Positions 36,651-45,616 of a stretch of DNA of 64,000 bases are shown here, piece after piece. How positions within the stretch are numbered: the first letter of the stretch is position 1; every line of letters begins with the position of its first letter. The DNA comes from CALOBA01 sp942491465 (GTDB lineage Bacteria > Pseudomonadota > Gammaproteobacteria > Chromatiales > Chromatiaceae), in contig CALOBA010000008.1 in NCBI GenBank assembly GCA_942491465.1, forward strand, positions 1 through 64,000. The letters run 5' to 3'. Made by a program: the position numbers and the translations under genes. The notes under the pieces were generated by a model that saw only the letters and a list, made by a program, of their open reading frames with translations, was not told the DNA's origin and did no database searches.

Positions 36651-37884
36651 CGTCCGTCTCCGCCGCGGCGGCGGCGCGCTTGCGCAGGCGCCGCGCGCGC
36701 TCGAGGTCACCCTGGTGCTCGGCGATCAGCGCCATCTGCATCAGCGCCGGGCCGTGCTCCGGTTCCAGGTAGAGGACCTTGCGGTAGGTCAGCGCGGCGG
36801 CATCGCGGTCACCGCCGGCACCCTGAATCAGGCCGAGCAGAAACAGCGCGTTCGGGCTTGCCCCGTGGTGCTCCAGGTAGCGGCGGCAGTGGCGCTCGGC
36901 GGCAACGAGCTGACCTTGGTCTGCGAGCCGCTGGATCGTCGCCAAGGTTGCCGATGGCCGCGGGCTCGGAGGATGGGGCCTGGTCACTGCTGCGCTTGGC
37001 CGGGCCGGCAAGGCGCGCGGCGCGACGGCCTTGCGCAGTGCAGCGGCGTTGGGCATCGGCTTCGGCGACACCCCGGGGGGACGGGGCATCTTGTCCGCTA
37101 GGGAAAACGCGAAGGCGCGGGCGTGGTCGAGCCGCTCGAAGCCTGCATCGAGATAGAGGTTCGCCTCGGCGTGACCGGCGAACAGCAGCCCCCCGGCCGC
37201 GAGCATCCGTGGCAGCCGGGCGATGATTCGCCGTCGGGCGGACTCGGTAAAGTAGATCAGCACATTGCGCAGAAAGATGACGTCGAAGTTGCCGCTGCGC
37301 CAGCGGCTGTTCGGTTGCAGGATGTTGCCGCGCCAAAACCGGACGCAGGAGCATGCGGGCTCGCGCAGGCGGTATCCCGCGCCGCTCGGGGAGAACCAGC
37401 GCTCGCGATAGCGCTGATCGGGGCCGCGGAAGGAGCGCCCACGGTACAGGCCGGCGCGGGCATGCGCCAGGGCAGGGCGGCTGATGTCGATCCCGGTGAC
37501 CTCGAAGGAACCCGGCCCCAGGCCGGCATCGAGCAGGCACATCGCCAGGGAGTAGGGTTCCTCGCCGGTGGAGCAACCGAGGCTGAGCAGGCGCGGCGGG
37601 CGGCCTAGCCGGGCTGGACGGAGTCGCTCCCGGGTCAGCTCCCGCAGCAGGTCGAAGGCCGCCGACTCGCGGAAGAACCAGCTCTCGGGGACGACGACGG
37701 CCTCGATCAGCGCCCGGACCTCCGAGGGCGACCGGTGCAGGCGCTCGCCGTAGGCGTGGAGGTCGGCGTCGCCGGTGGCGCGCATGCGCTGGTCGATGCA
37801 GCGCCGCAGGGCGCGCTCGCCCAGTGATCGTGGCGCCAGACCCAGGATGCGGGACAACACCGCGATGATCGGCTCCAAGCTCAT
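36640..37884 (-). CDS. CheR-type methyltransferase with C-terminal TPR (WspC-like)
   Basis: S-adenosylmethionine-dependent receptor methyltransferase, 414 residues. N-terminal CheR domain (ALIEAVVVPESWFFRESAAF), SAM motif LLSLGCSTGEEPYSLAM, then VTGIDISRPALAHARAGLY and DVIFLRNVLIYF. A Pro/Ala linker (about 270-320) leads to TPR-like repeats (YLEHHGASPNALFLLGLIQG). The fusion to TPR is characteristic of WspC. Its start overlaps the preceding cheW stop by 4 bases. Confidence 0.92.
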   Translation of the reverse strand: MSLEPIIAVLSRILGLAPRSLGERALRRCIDQRMRATGDADLHAYGERLHRSPSEVRALIEAVVVPESWFFRESAAFDLLRELTRERLRPARLGRPPRLLSLGCSTGEEPYSLAMCLLDAGLGPGSFEVTGIDISRPALAHARAGLYRGRSFRGPDQRYRERWFSPSGAGYRLREPACSCVRFWRGNILQPNSRWRSGNFDVIFLRNVLIYFTESARRRIIARLPRMLAAGGLLFAGHAEANLYLDAGFERLDHARAFAFSLADKMPRPPGVSPKPMPNAAALRKAVAPRALPARPSAAVTRPHPPSPRPSATLATIQRLADQGQLVAAERHCRRYLEHHGASPNALFLLGLIQGAGGDRDAAALTYRKVLYLEPEHGPALMQMALIAEHQGDLERARRLRKRAAAAAETDDAG

Positions 37885-38372
37885 GGCAGGGTTTCCGCGG
37901 GCGGCGACCGGGTCGCACCGGGCCCGGGTTCGTCGGCTGCCCGCAGGAGGGCGCGCACCGCGTCGTCGAGCAGGCCGTCGGGCTCCACCAGCTGCACGAG
38001 GTCGCCGTCGTGCTCGGCCAGACGCCCGAGAAACGGGGCCTCGGGCACGCCGATCGCCGGCTCGTGCAGGGCGGCATCGGGCAGCACCATCGTGTCGGTG
38101 GCCCGCTCAACCCGCAGACCGATGCGCCCTCTGGTGGACGGGATCTGCACCAGAATAATGCGCGTGCTGAGCAACAGCGCACAGGGTGCCCCACCCGCGA
38201 GCAGCCCCAGATCGAGCACGGGCACCGCATCGCCGTGATAGCGCATCAGCCCGGCGACCCAAGCCGGGGCCTGCGGTACCGGTCGCAGCGCCACCAACGG
38301 CAGCACGGCCTCGATGTGCCGGGCCGGCAAGGCATAGCGATGGGCATCGACTGAGAAGCTGAGGCAGAGCAC
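37881..38372 (-). CDS. CheW-type coupling protein (WspB-like)
   Basis: 163 residues, a single CheW domain: MLCLSFSVDAHRYALPARHI, VLPLVALRPVPQAPAWVAGL, MRYHGDAVPVLDLGLL and IILVQIPSTRGRIGLRVERA. It bridges the receptor and CheA. It follows the MCP gene by three bases and overlaps the CheR gene, fitting the wspA-wspB-wspC order. Confidence 0.88.
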   Translation of the reverse strand: MLCLSFSVDAHRYALPARHIEAVLPLVALRPVPQAPAWVAGLMRYHGDAVPVLDLGLLAGGAPCALLLSTRIILVQIPSTRGRIGLRVERATDTMVLPDAALHEPAIGVPEAPFLGRLAEHDGDLVQLVEPDGLLDDAVRALLRAADEPGPGATRSPPAETLP

Positions 38373-38375
38373 GGG

Positions 38376-40247
38376 TCAATCCCGCAGCTTGAAGTTGCCG
38401 ACCGCCTGCTGCAGCCGCGCGGCGGCCTCGTTGAGCTGCACCACCACGCGCTCGCCGTCCTGCATCGCCTCCGCCGCGCTGCCGACGGTCTCGCTGAGCT
38501 GGGCAATGGCCTGATTGATCTGTTCGGCACCTTGGGTCTGCGACTGCATGCCCTCGTGGACCGTCTCGAAGTGTGGTGCCAGGGTCTGCACCTGACCGAC
38601 GATGCCGCTGAGCTGCTGACCGGCGGTGGCGATCTCGTCGACGCCTTGGCGCACCTCTTCGGTGAAGCGCTCCATGCCCATGACGCCGGCGGAGACGGCG
38701 GATTGAATCTCCTTGACCACCTGCTCGATGTCCCAGGTGGCAACCGCGGTCTGGTCGGCGAGCCGGCGGATCTCCTTGGCGACAACGCCGAAGCCGAGGC
38801 CGTATTCTCCGGCCTTCTCCGCCTCGATGGCGGCGTTCAGCGACAGCAGGTTGGTCTGATCGGCGACCTTGTTGATGGTGGTGACGACGCTGCTGATGGT
38901 GCCGGCCTTCTCGTTGAGTACCGCCAGCTTGTCGGCGATGTCGCGGGAGGCGTCGGCCATCTGATTCATGGTCGTCTCCATCCGCGACAGGCCGGCGGCG
39001 CTCTCGGCGCCGAGGCCGGCGACGTCCTGTGCGACCTGGCTGACCTGGGCCACGTTCGACAACAGCGCGTCGGATGTGCTGGCGATCTCGCGGGTGGATG
39101 CGGCGATCTCGCTGGCAGTCGCCGCCTGCTCGTTGGCCGAGGTCTCCTGCTGCTTCATGGTCGCGGCGATCTCGGTCGCGGCGCCGGCGACCTGGATGCC
39201 GGCCAAGTGAACATTGCCGACCAAGGCGCGCAGACCCTCCGCCATCTCGTTGAAGGCGCTGCCGAGACGGCCGAGTTCGTCGTCGCCGCGCACCGGCAGC
39301 CGCCAGGCCAGATCGCCACCCGAGAACCGCCGGGTGGCGGTCACCACCGCCTCGATGCGGGTGGACAGGGCGCGGCTGAAGACCAGCGATATCAATGCCG
39401 CGAGCCCAACGCTGACCAGCGCCACCCAGACGAACCAACGCCGGTCCGCCTGGCTCTCGTCGAGGGCTGCGAACTGGCTTGCGCGCAGCCGTTCGCTGAG
39501 GCGCACTTCAACGTCCTGTAGACGCGCATCGAGGGTCCGCGACAGCGCACGGACCTCCTCCTGCGCAAGGGACGTATTGATGGCGTCCCGATAGTGCTCC
39601 GCGGCGCGGATGGCCGGCGAGATCGCCGCGACCGCGTCGGCCAGCTCGGATTCCCGGCCGATGGAGTCGCGCAGCTGCGAGAGTCGTGCCGCGGCCTGGC
39701 CGATCTTGGTCGATGCCTCGACCTGCGTAGAGCCACTGTCGGCGCCGCCCGGCTCCGCCGCCGTTCGTGCCTGCGCTGCCACATCGGCCAGCTTGGTGCG
39801 TGCGGCCTCGGGCCAGTCGTCGTTTGCGATCGTCTCGATCCCGGTGATGGCGTCGAGCAGCGCGGCGGCCTCCGTCGCCGACGGGGTATCGACATCGGCC
39901 ACGGCGAGCAGCAGCGCGTCGACCTCGGCCGCGCCGGGCGTGGAATCGTCGACGTCGCCGAGCAGTGCCTGCAGCGTCGCGATCTGCTCGCGCAGGCTCG
40001 ACCCGTCGTCGGGCTCGGTCGCCGGGTCGAGGGTCTCGCCGACGGGCAGACAACCGAGCTTGAATTCGGCCTCCGAGACCAGCTCGCGGATCTGCGCCAA
40101 CTGTAGCTGGGCCGGGATATCCCGCGAGATGATCTGCTGCAGCGTCGCCGCAGCGCGATTGCTGCGCAACTGGGCGTAGGCGACCACGAGCAGCAGGATG
40201 ATCAGAAGCAGACCGAGGCCGAGATTCTTGAGGGAGCGAAAGGTCAT
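38376..40247 (-). CDS. Methyl-accepting chemotaxis protein (WspA-like)
   Basis: Membrane receptor, 623 residues from ATG 40247. TM1 is at about residues 8-25 (LGLGLLLIILLLVVAYAQL), a large acidic helical periplasmic domain to about 280, TM2 at about 283-303 (WVALVSVGLAALISLVFSRA), a HAMP domain (RFSGGDLAWRLPVRGDDELG) and a cytoplasmic signalling hairpin with tip ISSVVTTINKVADQTNLLSL and NAAIEAEKAGEYGLGFGVVA. No C-terminal NWETF-type CheR tether. The upstream region has no strong ribosome-binding site. It heads a seven-gene overlapping run. Confidence 0.93.
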   Translation of the reverse strand: MTFRSLKNLGLGLLLIILLLVVAYAQLRSNRAAATLQQIISRDIPAQLQLAQIRELVSEAEFKLGCLPVGETLDPATEPDDGSSLREQIATLQALLGDVDDSTPGAAEVDALLLAVADVDTPSATEAAALLDAITGIETIANDDWPEAARTKLADVAAQARTAAEPGGADSGSTQVEASTKIGQAAARLSQLRDSIGRESELADAVAAISPAIRAAEHYRDAINTSLAQEEVRALSRTLDARLQDVEVRLSERLRASQFAALDESQADRRWFVWVALVSVGLAALISLVFSRALSTRIEAVVTATRRFSGGDLAWRLPVRGDDELGRLGSAFNEMAEGLRALVGNVHLAGIQVAGAATEIAATMKQQETSANEQAATASEIAASTREIASTSDALLSNVAQVSQVAQDVAGLGAESAAGLSRMETTMNQMADASRDIADKLAVLNEKAGTISSVVTTINKVADQTNLLSLNAAIEAEKAGEYGLGFGVVAKEIRRLADQTAVATWDIEQVVKEIQSAVSAGVMGMERFTEEVRQGVDEIATAGQQLSGIVGQVQTLAPHFETVHEGMQSQTQGAEQINQAIAQLSETVGSAAEAMQDGERVVVQLNEAAARLQQAVGNFKLRD

Positions 40248-40693
40248 GATGCTAAGAAGGCGACTGAGACGGTTTCGGCGACGCTCGCGTGCGACGGCGA
40301 TGCGGGCGCGTAGGGCGCGAGCACGCCGGGACAGGGCAAGGTCCGGGCTCGGGTTGCACCAGCTTCCGGCTGGGCAGCGGTTGTCGATGGGCGCTCGATT
40401 CGGTAAGCATACCGCGCCCGGCCCGTTTCGGCTGGGTTGACTGGCTAAACCGGCATGGCGTTCACGCCGGCGTTGCCTCATCTCCGATCAAGCCCTGGAT
40501 TTGAGGGGAAGTGCACTGGCCCAGGGTTGATCGGGATCATCCATCGACAGCACGCTTTGGCGTAAAACAGCGCACGCTGCGTTTTCGCATTTTCGGTTGG
40601 GCGCGGCGGCGTCTAGTCTGCGCGATGGCCGATCCGGCCAGGGTGGGCACGGTGCCGTGCCGACCGCGCAACAGACCCCTGGGGTAACACAAC
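40248..40693. other. Intergenic region upstream of cyd, with control sites
   Basis: Divergent promoter space between the MCP gene and cydA. The one confident site is an FNR/Anr-like box at 40527-40540. No gene is supported; the small frames are not conserved-looking. Confidence 0.6.
40527..40540 (+). promoter_or_regulatory. FNR/Anr-type operator upstream of cydA
   Basis: TTGATCGGGATCAT matches the FNR consensus TTGAT-N4-ATCAA except for the last base. It is centred about 160 bases before the cydA start, a plausible place for a class I or II activator site at a low-oxygen promoter. FNR-family control of cytochrome bd is well known in proteobacteria; here it is inferred from the motif. Confidence 0.6.
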
Positions 40694-42311
40694 ATGCTAG
40701 ACAGCACGATGATCGAGCTGTCGCGATGGCAATTCGCCGCCACCGCGATGTATCACTTTCTATTCGTACCGCTGACGCTGGGGCTTTCCTGGATCCTGGT
40801 CATCATGGAGAGCGTCTACGTGATGACCGGGCGCGAGATCTACCGGGACATGACCAAGTTCTGGGGTAAGTTGTTCGGCATCAACTTTGCGCTGGGCGTC
40901 ACCACCGGACTGACCATGGAGTTCCAGTTCGGGACCAACTGGGCCTACTACTCCCACTACGTCGGCGATGTGTTCGGCGCTCCGCTGGCCATCGAGGGCC
41001 TGATGGCCTTCTTCCTGGAGTCGACCTTCATCGGCCTGTTCTTCCTCGGCTGGGAACGCCTGAGCAAGCGCCAGCATCTGGCCGTGACCTTCCTCACCGC
41101 GATCGGTTCCAACCTGTCGGCCATGTGGATCCTGATCGCCAACGGCTGGATGCAGAACCCGGTGGGATCGGAGTTCAGCTTTGAGACCATGCGCATGGAG
41201 ATGACCAGCTTCTACGAGGTGCTGGTCAACCCTGTGGCCCAGGTCAAGTTCGTCCACACCGTCGCCGCCGGCTATGTCACGGCGGCCATGTTCGTCATGG
41301 GTATCAGCGCCTTCTACATGCTCAAGGGCCGCGACATGGCCTTTGCCAAGCGCTCGTTCGCGGTCGCCGTCGGTTTCGGCCTGGCGTCGATCCTCTCGGT
41401 CATCCTGCTCGGCGACGAGTCCGGCTACGAGGTCGGCGACGTGCAGCGGGTCAAGCTCGCCGCCATCGAGGCCGAATGGCATACCGAGGAGGCCCCGGCG
41501 GCCTTCACCGCCTTCGGCATGCCGAGCAACGAGGATGAGGAGACCCACAACGCGGTCAAGATCCCCTGGCTGCTCGGCCTGATCGCCACCCGCTCGCTCG
41601 ACACCGAGGTCCCCGGCCTCAAGGACCTGATGCGCGAGCACGAGATCCGTATCCGCTCGGGCATGATCGCCTACGAGTACCTGGAACGGCTGCGCGGCGG
41701 CGAGGACACGGAAGGCAACCGCGCCATGTTCAACGACCACAAGGACGACCTGGGCTATGGTCTGCTGCTCAAGCGCTATACCGACAACCCGGCGCAGGCC
41801 ACGGAGGAACAGATCCAGATGGCCACCAAGGACTCCATCCCCGAGGTGGCGCCGCTGTTCTGGGCCTTCCGCATCATGGTCGCTGCCGGCGTGTGGATGC
41901 TGCTGCTGATCCTGCTCGGCTTCTACTACAACGCCAAGCGCGTCATCCACGAGAAGCGCTGGCTGCTGCGGCTGTTCCTCTACAGCATCCCGGTGCCCTG
42001 GATCGGCGGTCGAGACCGGCTGGTTCGTCGCCGAGTTCGGCCGCCAGCCCTGGGCCATCGGTGAGGTGCTGCCTACCAGCATTGCCGCCTCCAGCCTGAC
42101 CGCGAACGACATCATGATCAGCCTCACCGCCTTCATCGTGTTCTACACCGTACTGTTTCTGATCGAGATGTTCCTGATGTTCAAGTTTGGCCGCATGGGA
42201 CCGAGCGCCCTGCACACCGGCAAGTATCACCATGAACGCAACGCCGAGCAGGGTCACGGCGCTGGTGCGGCCCCGGCAACGGCCCCGGCCCGGCAAGAGA
42301 TGGGGGACTGA
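40694..42311 (+). CDS. cydA: Cytochrome bd oxidase subunit I, one-base frameshift
   Basis: Quinol-oxidising subunit with haems b558, b595 and d; high-affinity O2 reduction in the inner membrane. From ATG 40694: MYHFLFVPLTLGLSWILVIM (haem b595 His), the conserved FQFGTNWAYYSHYVGDVFGA and a long quinol loop, up to LYSIPVPWI near 42003. There an extra G shifts the frame. The family continuation ETGWFVAEFGRQPWAIGEVL is read in the +1 frame and proceeds through the last two helices to the stop at 42311. Restored length is about 538 residues. As drawn, the product would end at 42064. A base-calling indel is the simplest explanation. Confidence 0.9.
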
Positions 42312-42313
42312 TC

Positions 42314-43456
42314 ATGATCCTCGACTATGAAGTCCTGAAACTCGTCTGGTGGGTGCTGGTGGGCGTGCTGTTCATCGGTTTCGCCGTCACCGACGGTATG
42401 GATATGGGTGTGGGTACCCTGCTGCCCTGGCTCGGCAAGAACGACGACGAGCGCCGCGTCATCATCAACACCGTCGGTCCGCACTGGGACGGCAACCAGG
42501 TCTGGCTGATCACCGCCGGCGGCGCGATCTTCGCCGCTTGGCCTCTGGTCTACGCCACCGCCTTCAGCGGGTTCTACTTCGCCATGCTGCTGGCCCTGTT
42601 CGCGCTGTTCTTCAGGCCCGTCGGGTTCGACTACCGCAGCAAGATCGCCAATCCCGTCTGGCGCAACGCCTGGGATTGGGGTCTGTTCATCGGCGGCGCG
42701 GTGCCGGCGCTGGTGTTCGGCATCGCCTTCGGTAATCTGCTCCAGGGCGTGCCCTTCCATCTGGACCAGCTGCTGCGGCCGTACTACAGCGGCGGCTTCT
42801 TCGGCCTGCTGAATCCATTCGCGCTGCTGGCCGGCGTCATCAGTCTGGCCATGCTGACGCTGCATGGGGCCATCTGGCTGCAGCTGCGCACCGGCGAGCC
42901 GGTCGCCAGCCGGGCCAAGGCCTGGGCGAAGATCGTCGGGCTGATCACCATCGGCGCCTTCGCACTGGCCGGGATCTGGCTCGCCATCGGCATCGACGGC
43001 TTCCGCGTCGTCTCTATGCCGGCCACCGATGCCATCCCCAACCCGCTGACCAAGGAGGTGGTTATCGAGTCCGGTGCCTGGCTCAGCAACTACGCCAACT
43101 ATCCGCTGACGTTGCTGTTCCCGATCCTCGGGTTCGCAGGCTTGGGTCTCGCCGTCTATCTGTCGATGAAGGACCGGCCCGGCATGGGCCTGATCATGAG
43201 CGGGCTCGGCATCACCGGCATCATCATGACCGCCGGTGCCGCCATGTTCCCGTTCATCATGCCCTCGAGCACCAACCCCGGGAGCAGCCTGATCGCCTGG
43301 GATGCCACCTCCAGCCACCTGACCCTGACGGTCATGTTCTGGGCGGCGGTGATCTTCATCCCGCTCATCCTCGCCTACACCACCTGGACCTACGCCATGA
43401 TGTGGCGGCGGGTCACGGTGGAGGAGATCCGCGAGCAGGACACCTTGGCCTACTGA
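42314..43456 (+). CDS. cydB: Cytochrome bd oxidase subunit II
   Basis: 380 residues, inner membrane, partner of CydA. Starts MILDYEVLKLVWWVLVGVLF; family motifs include FAVTDGMDMGVGTLLPWLGK, GPHWDGNQVWLITAGGAIFA and WPLVYATAFSGFYFAMLLAL, with eight to nine hydrophobic helices. ATG is two bases after the restored cydA stop, and the full reading frame is intact. Confidence 0.97.
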   Translation: MILDYEVLKLVWWVLVGVLFIGFAVTDGMDMGVGTLLPWLGKNDDERRVIINTVGPHWDGNQVWLITAGGAIFAAWPLVYATAFSGFYFAMLLALFALFFRPVGFDYRSKIANPVWRNAWDWGLFIGGAVPALVFGIAFGNLLQGVPFHLDQLLRPYYSGGFFGLLNPFALLAGVISLAMLTLHGAIWLQLRTGEPVASRAKAWAKIVGLITIGAFALAGIWLAIGIDGFRVVSMPATDAIPNPLTKEVVIESGAWLSNYANYPLTLLFPILGFAGLGLAVYLSMKDRPGMGLIMSGLGITGIIMTAGAAMFPFIMPSSTNPGSSLIAWDATSSHLTLTVMFWAAVIFIPLILAYTTWTYAMMWRRVTVEEIREQDTLAY

Positions 43457-43551
43457 GTGCACTCGGCTCGGTGCTCGGCATGCGGATGCCGGGGGCCGAG
43501 CACCCACTCAAGCAACCCAACCAACCGGCTTCAAACAACGGGTAGAACAGC

Positions 43552-43671
43552 ATGTGGTATTTCACCTGGCTCCTCGGGGTGCTGCTGGCCATCGCCTTCG
43601 GCATCATCAACGTCATGTGGTTTGAGTCCGAGCAATGTCTCGGCCCGGCGGAGGACGACCAGTCGGCCTGA
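43552..43671 (+). CDS. cydX: Cytochrome bd accessory subunit CydX
   Basis: 39 residues: MWYFTWLLGVLLAIAFGIIN then VMWFESEQCLG, a single transmembrane helix with the N-terminal MWYFxWxLG and ExE pattern typical of CydX. CydX stabilises the haem d site of cytochrome bd. It lies 95 bases after cydB and ahead of the operon's terminator. Confidence 0.93.
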   Translation: MWYFTWLLGVLLAIAFGIINVMWFESEQCLGPAEDDQSA

Positions 43672-43694
43672 GCCGGCATCGCGTCCTGACCTGG

Positions 43695-43721
43695 AAAAGC
43701 GGCCCTCGGGCCGCTTTTTTT
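43695..43721 (+). terminator. Rho-independent terminator of cydABX
   Basis: Perfect stem GCGGCCC / GGGCCGC with a two-base TC loop, flanked by AAAA and T7. It lies 24 bases after the cydX stop. Confidence 0.9.
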
Positions 43722-43904
43722 GCTTCTCGGCCTTGCCCGCCCAAGGCTGAGTGCGTCGACAGCGCCCTGGGGCGATGCGCATGAGTCGTCGAACTGTTGT
43801 CTCTGATCGGCGCAGCGGTTACAGTCGGGCTCGACCGGGTGGCCCCGGTCGTCTCGCCGAGGGCGTTGACACACTGAATCTCGGAAATCGAGGAGGATTC
43901 GACT

Positions 43905-44249
43905 ATGACCGCGATCCTGTTGAAGAAAGGCACCTTGACGACGCTGGCGACCGCCGCGTTGTTGGTATTCGCAATCCCGTCGGCGGTGGCCGCCGATTCC
44001 CCATGCAAGGGTCTGGAGAAGCCCCGGTGCGAGGGCAAGGCTCAGTGCACCTGGGTTGGGAGCTATAAGCGCAAGGACGGTGTGCAGGTGGACGGCTATT
44101 GCCGCGCCAAGGGCAAGCGTAAATCATCCAGCAGCTCCAGCTCCAGCTCCAGCTCCAGCTCCAGCTCCAGCTCCAGCAGCGACAAGCCGAAATCGTCCGG
44201 CTCCAGCTCCAGCAGCGACAAGCCAAGATCGTCCGGCTCCAGCAACTAG
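43905..44249 (+). CDS. Secreted Ser-rich low-complexity protein
   Basis: 114 residues. Signal peptide (TTLATAALLVFAIPSAVAAD), a small domain with four Cys (SPCKGLEKPRCEGKAQCTWV and later DGYCRAKGKRK), then a tail of 19 consecutive Ser followed by two SSDKPxSSGSS blocks. The Ser run is encoded by a CAGCTC hexamer array (about 44131-44180) prone to length change. The Cys domain resembles small uncharacterised exported domains. GAGGAGG precedes the ATG. Confidence 0.75.
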   Translation: MTAILLKKGTLTTLATAALLVFAIPSAVAADSPCKGLEKPRCEGKAQCTWVGSYKRKDGVQVDGYCRAKGKRKSSSSSSSSSSSSSSSSSSSDKPKSSGSSSSSDKPRSSGSSN

Positions 44250-44564
44250 GCGCGGTGCTGCATCGGCCCGCAGAGGGCGGTTGGATGCAGCACGGATTCA
44301 CCGTGCTCGGCTGGTGAGCCGCGCTGCCTTGATCCGTCCCGCCGTTGTCCCGGCGCGGGCCGGTGGACTGCGACCCGGTGGGAAGGCTGTCGTGCGCGCC
44401 GCAGTCCTGTTCCCGCCCGACGGATCGCCGGCCTTCGCAACCCCCTGTTTCTGCTCGGATCGTCATCCGCTTGATCGCGGTCAATGCGACTTCGGCCGTT
44501 GCTTGAGACACTATTCGGCTCCCATGACGGCCCCCAAAACCCTTCCGGAACGACGACCCGAGGC
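44250..44564. other. Gene-free stretch
   Basis: About 315 bases between the Ser-rich gene and the radical SAM gene. No frame with a supported product, no RNA gene and no clear terminator was found. Confidence 0.5.
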
Positions 44565-45524
44565 ATGGCGCTAGCGGACCTGGTCAACACCTTCGGCACC
44601 GACCTGATGCGCCGCTACGGCGCTCGGGTACATAAGCTTGCGATCCATGCCGGCTTCACCTGCCCGAATCGCGACGGTACCAAGGGGCAGGGCGGCTGCA
44701 CCTTCTGCAACAACGTCTCGTTCAGCCCGAATGCCCGGAGCGAGCCCTCGGTGGCGGAGCAGATCGAGCGCGGGCGGCAGGTGGTGCGCAAGCGCACCGG
44801 GGCACGGCAGTTCCTCGCCTACTTTCAGGCCTACACCAACACCTATGCCGATGTAGAGCGGCTCGGGGCCCTGTACGAGCAGGCCCTGGCCGAACCGGAC
44901 GTGATCGGCATCTCGGTGGGCACCCGGCCCGACTGCGTGCCCGATGAGGTGCTCGACCTGCTCGCGGGCTTTCGCGCCCGCGGCTACGAGGTCTGGCTGG
45001 AGCTGGGATTGCAGTCGGCCTTCGATGCGACGTTGGACCGGGTCAACCGCGGCCATGGCTTTGCCGAATATCGGCGGGCGGTGCGGGCCGCGCGGCTGCG
45101 CGGTCTGCCGGTGTGTACGCACCTGATCGTCGGGCTCCCGGGGGAAGGTGGCGATGCCGCCCTGGCGAGCCTGGAGCGCGTGCTGGAGCTGGGCACCGAT
45201 GGCCTGAAGCTGCACCCGCTGCATGTGGTGGCGCATACGCTGCTTGCCCACCAGTGGCGTCGAGGGGGCTACCGACCGCTGCCGATGGACGCCTACATCG
45301 GCATCGCCGCCGATCTGATCGAGCGCACGCCCTCCGAGGTCGTCTATCACCGCGTCACCGGAACGGCCTCGCGGGACATCCTGCTGGCCCCGGACTGGTG
45401 CTCGAAGAAGTGGATCGTCCTCAACGGCATCGAGGCCGAGCTGCGCCGCCGCGGCAGCCGCCAGGGCGTCTTGGCCGGGGCCCCGCTGGAGTCGAGATCT
45501 CGGCTCGTCGGCGGGGTTGCTTGA
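44565..45524 (+). CDS. Radical SAM protein, YhcC/TIGR01212 family
   Basis: 319 residues from ATG 44565. The radical-SAM Cys cluster reads CPNRDGTKGQGGCTFCNNVS (CxnCxxC with the wide spacing of this family), followed by FLAYFQAYTNTYADVERL, ISVGTRPDCVPDEVLDLL, WLELGLQSAFDATLDRVNRG and THLIVGLPGE. Reaction unknown; it may be a tRNA or cofactor modification enzyme. It lies 92 bases upstream of ubiU on the same strand. Confidence 0.92.
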   Translation: MALADLVNTFGTDLMRRYGARVHKLAIHAGFTCPNRDGTKGQGGCTFCNNVSFSPNARSEPSVAEQIERGRQVVRKRTGARQFLAYFQAYTNTYADVERLGALYEQALAEPDVIGISVGTRPDCVPDEVLDLLAGFRARGYEVWLELGLQSAFDATLDRVNRGHGFAEYRRAVRAARLRGLPVCTHLIVGLPGEGGDAALASLERVLELGTDGLKLHPLHVVAHTLLAHQWRRGGYRPLPMDAYIGIAADLIERTPSEVVYHRVTGTASRDILLAPDWCSKKWIVLNGIEAELRRRGSRQGVLAGAPLESRSRLVGGVA

Positions 45525-45616
45525 AGGCTCCAGCGGTCCCGGGCGCGGTCGGAGAATCTTGTCAGCCGCCGGCCGGCGCCGGCGCCATCCACCCCCAACG
45601 ATTACAGGTACACTCG

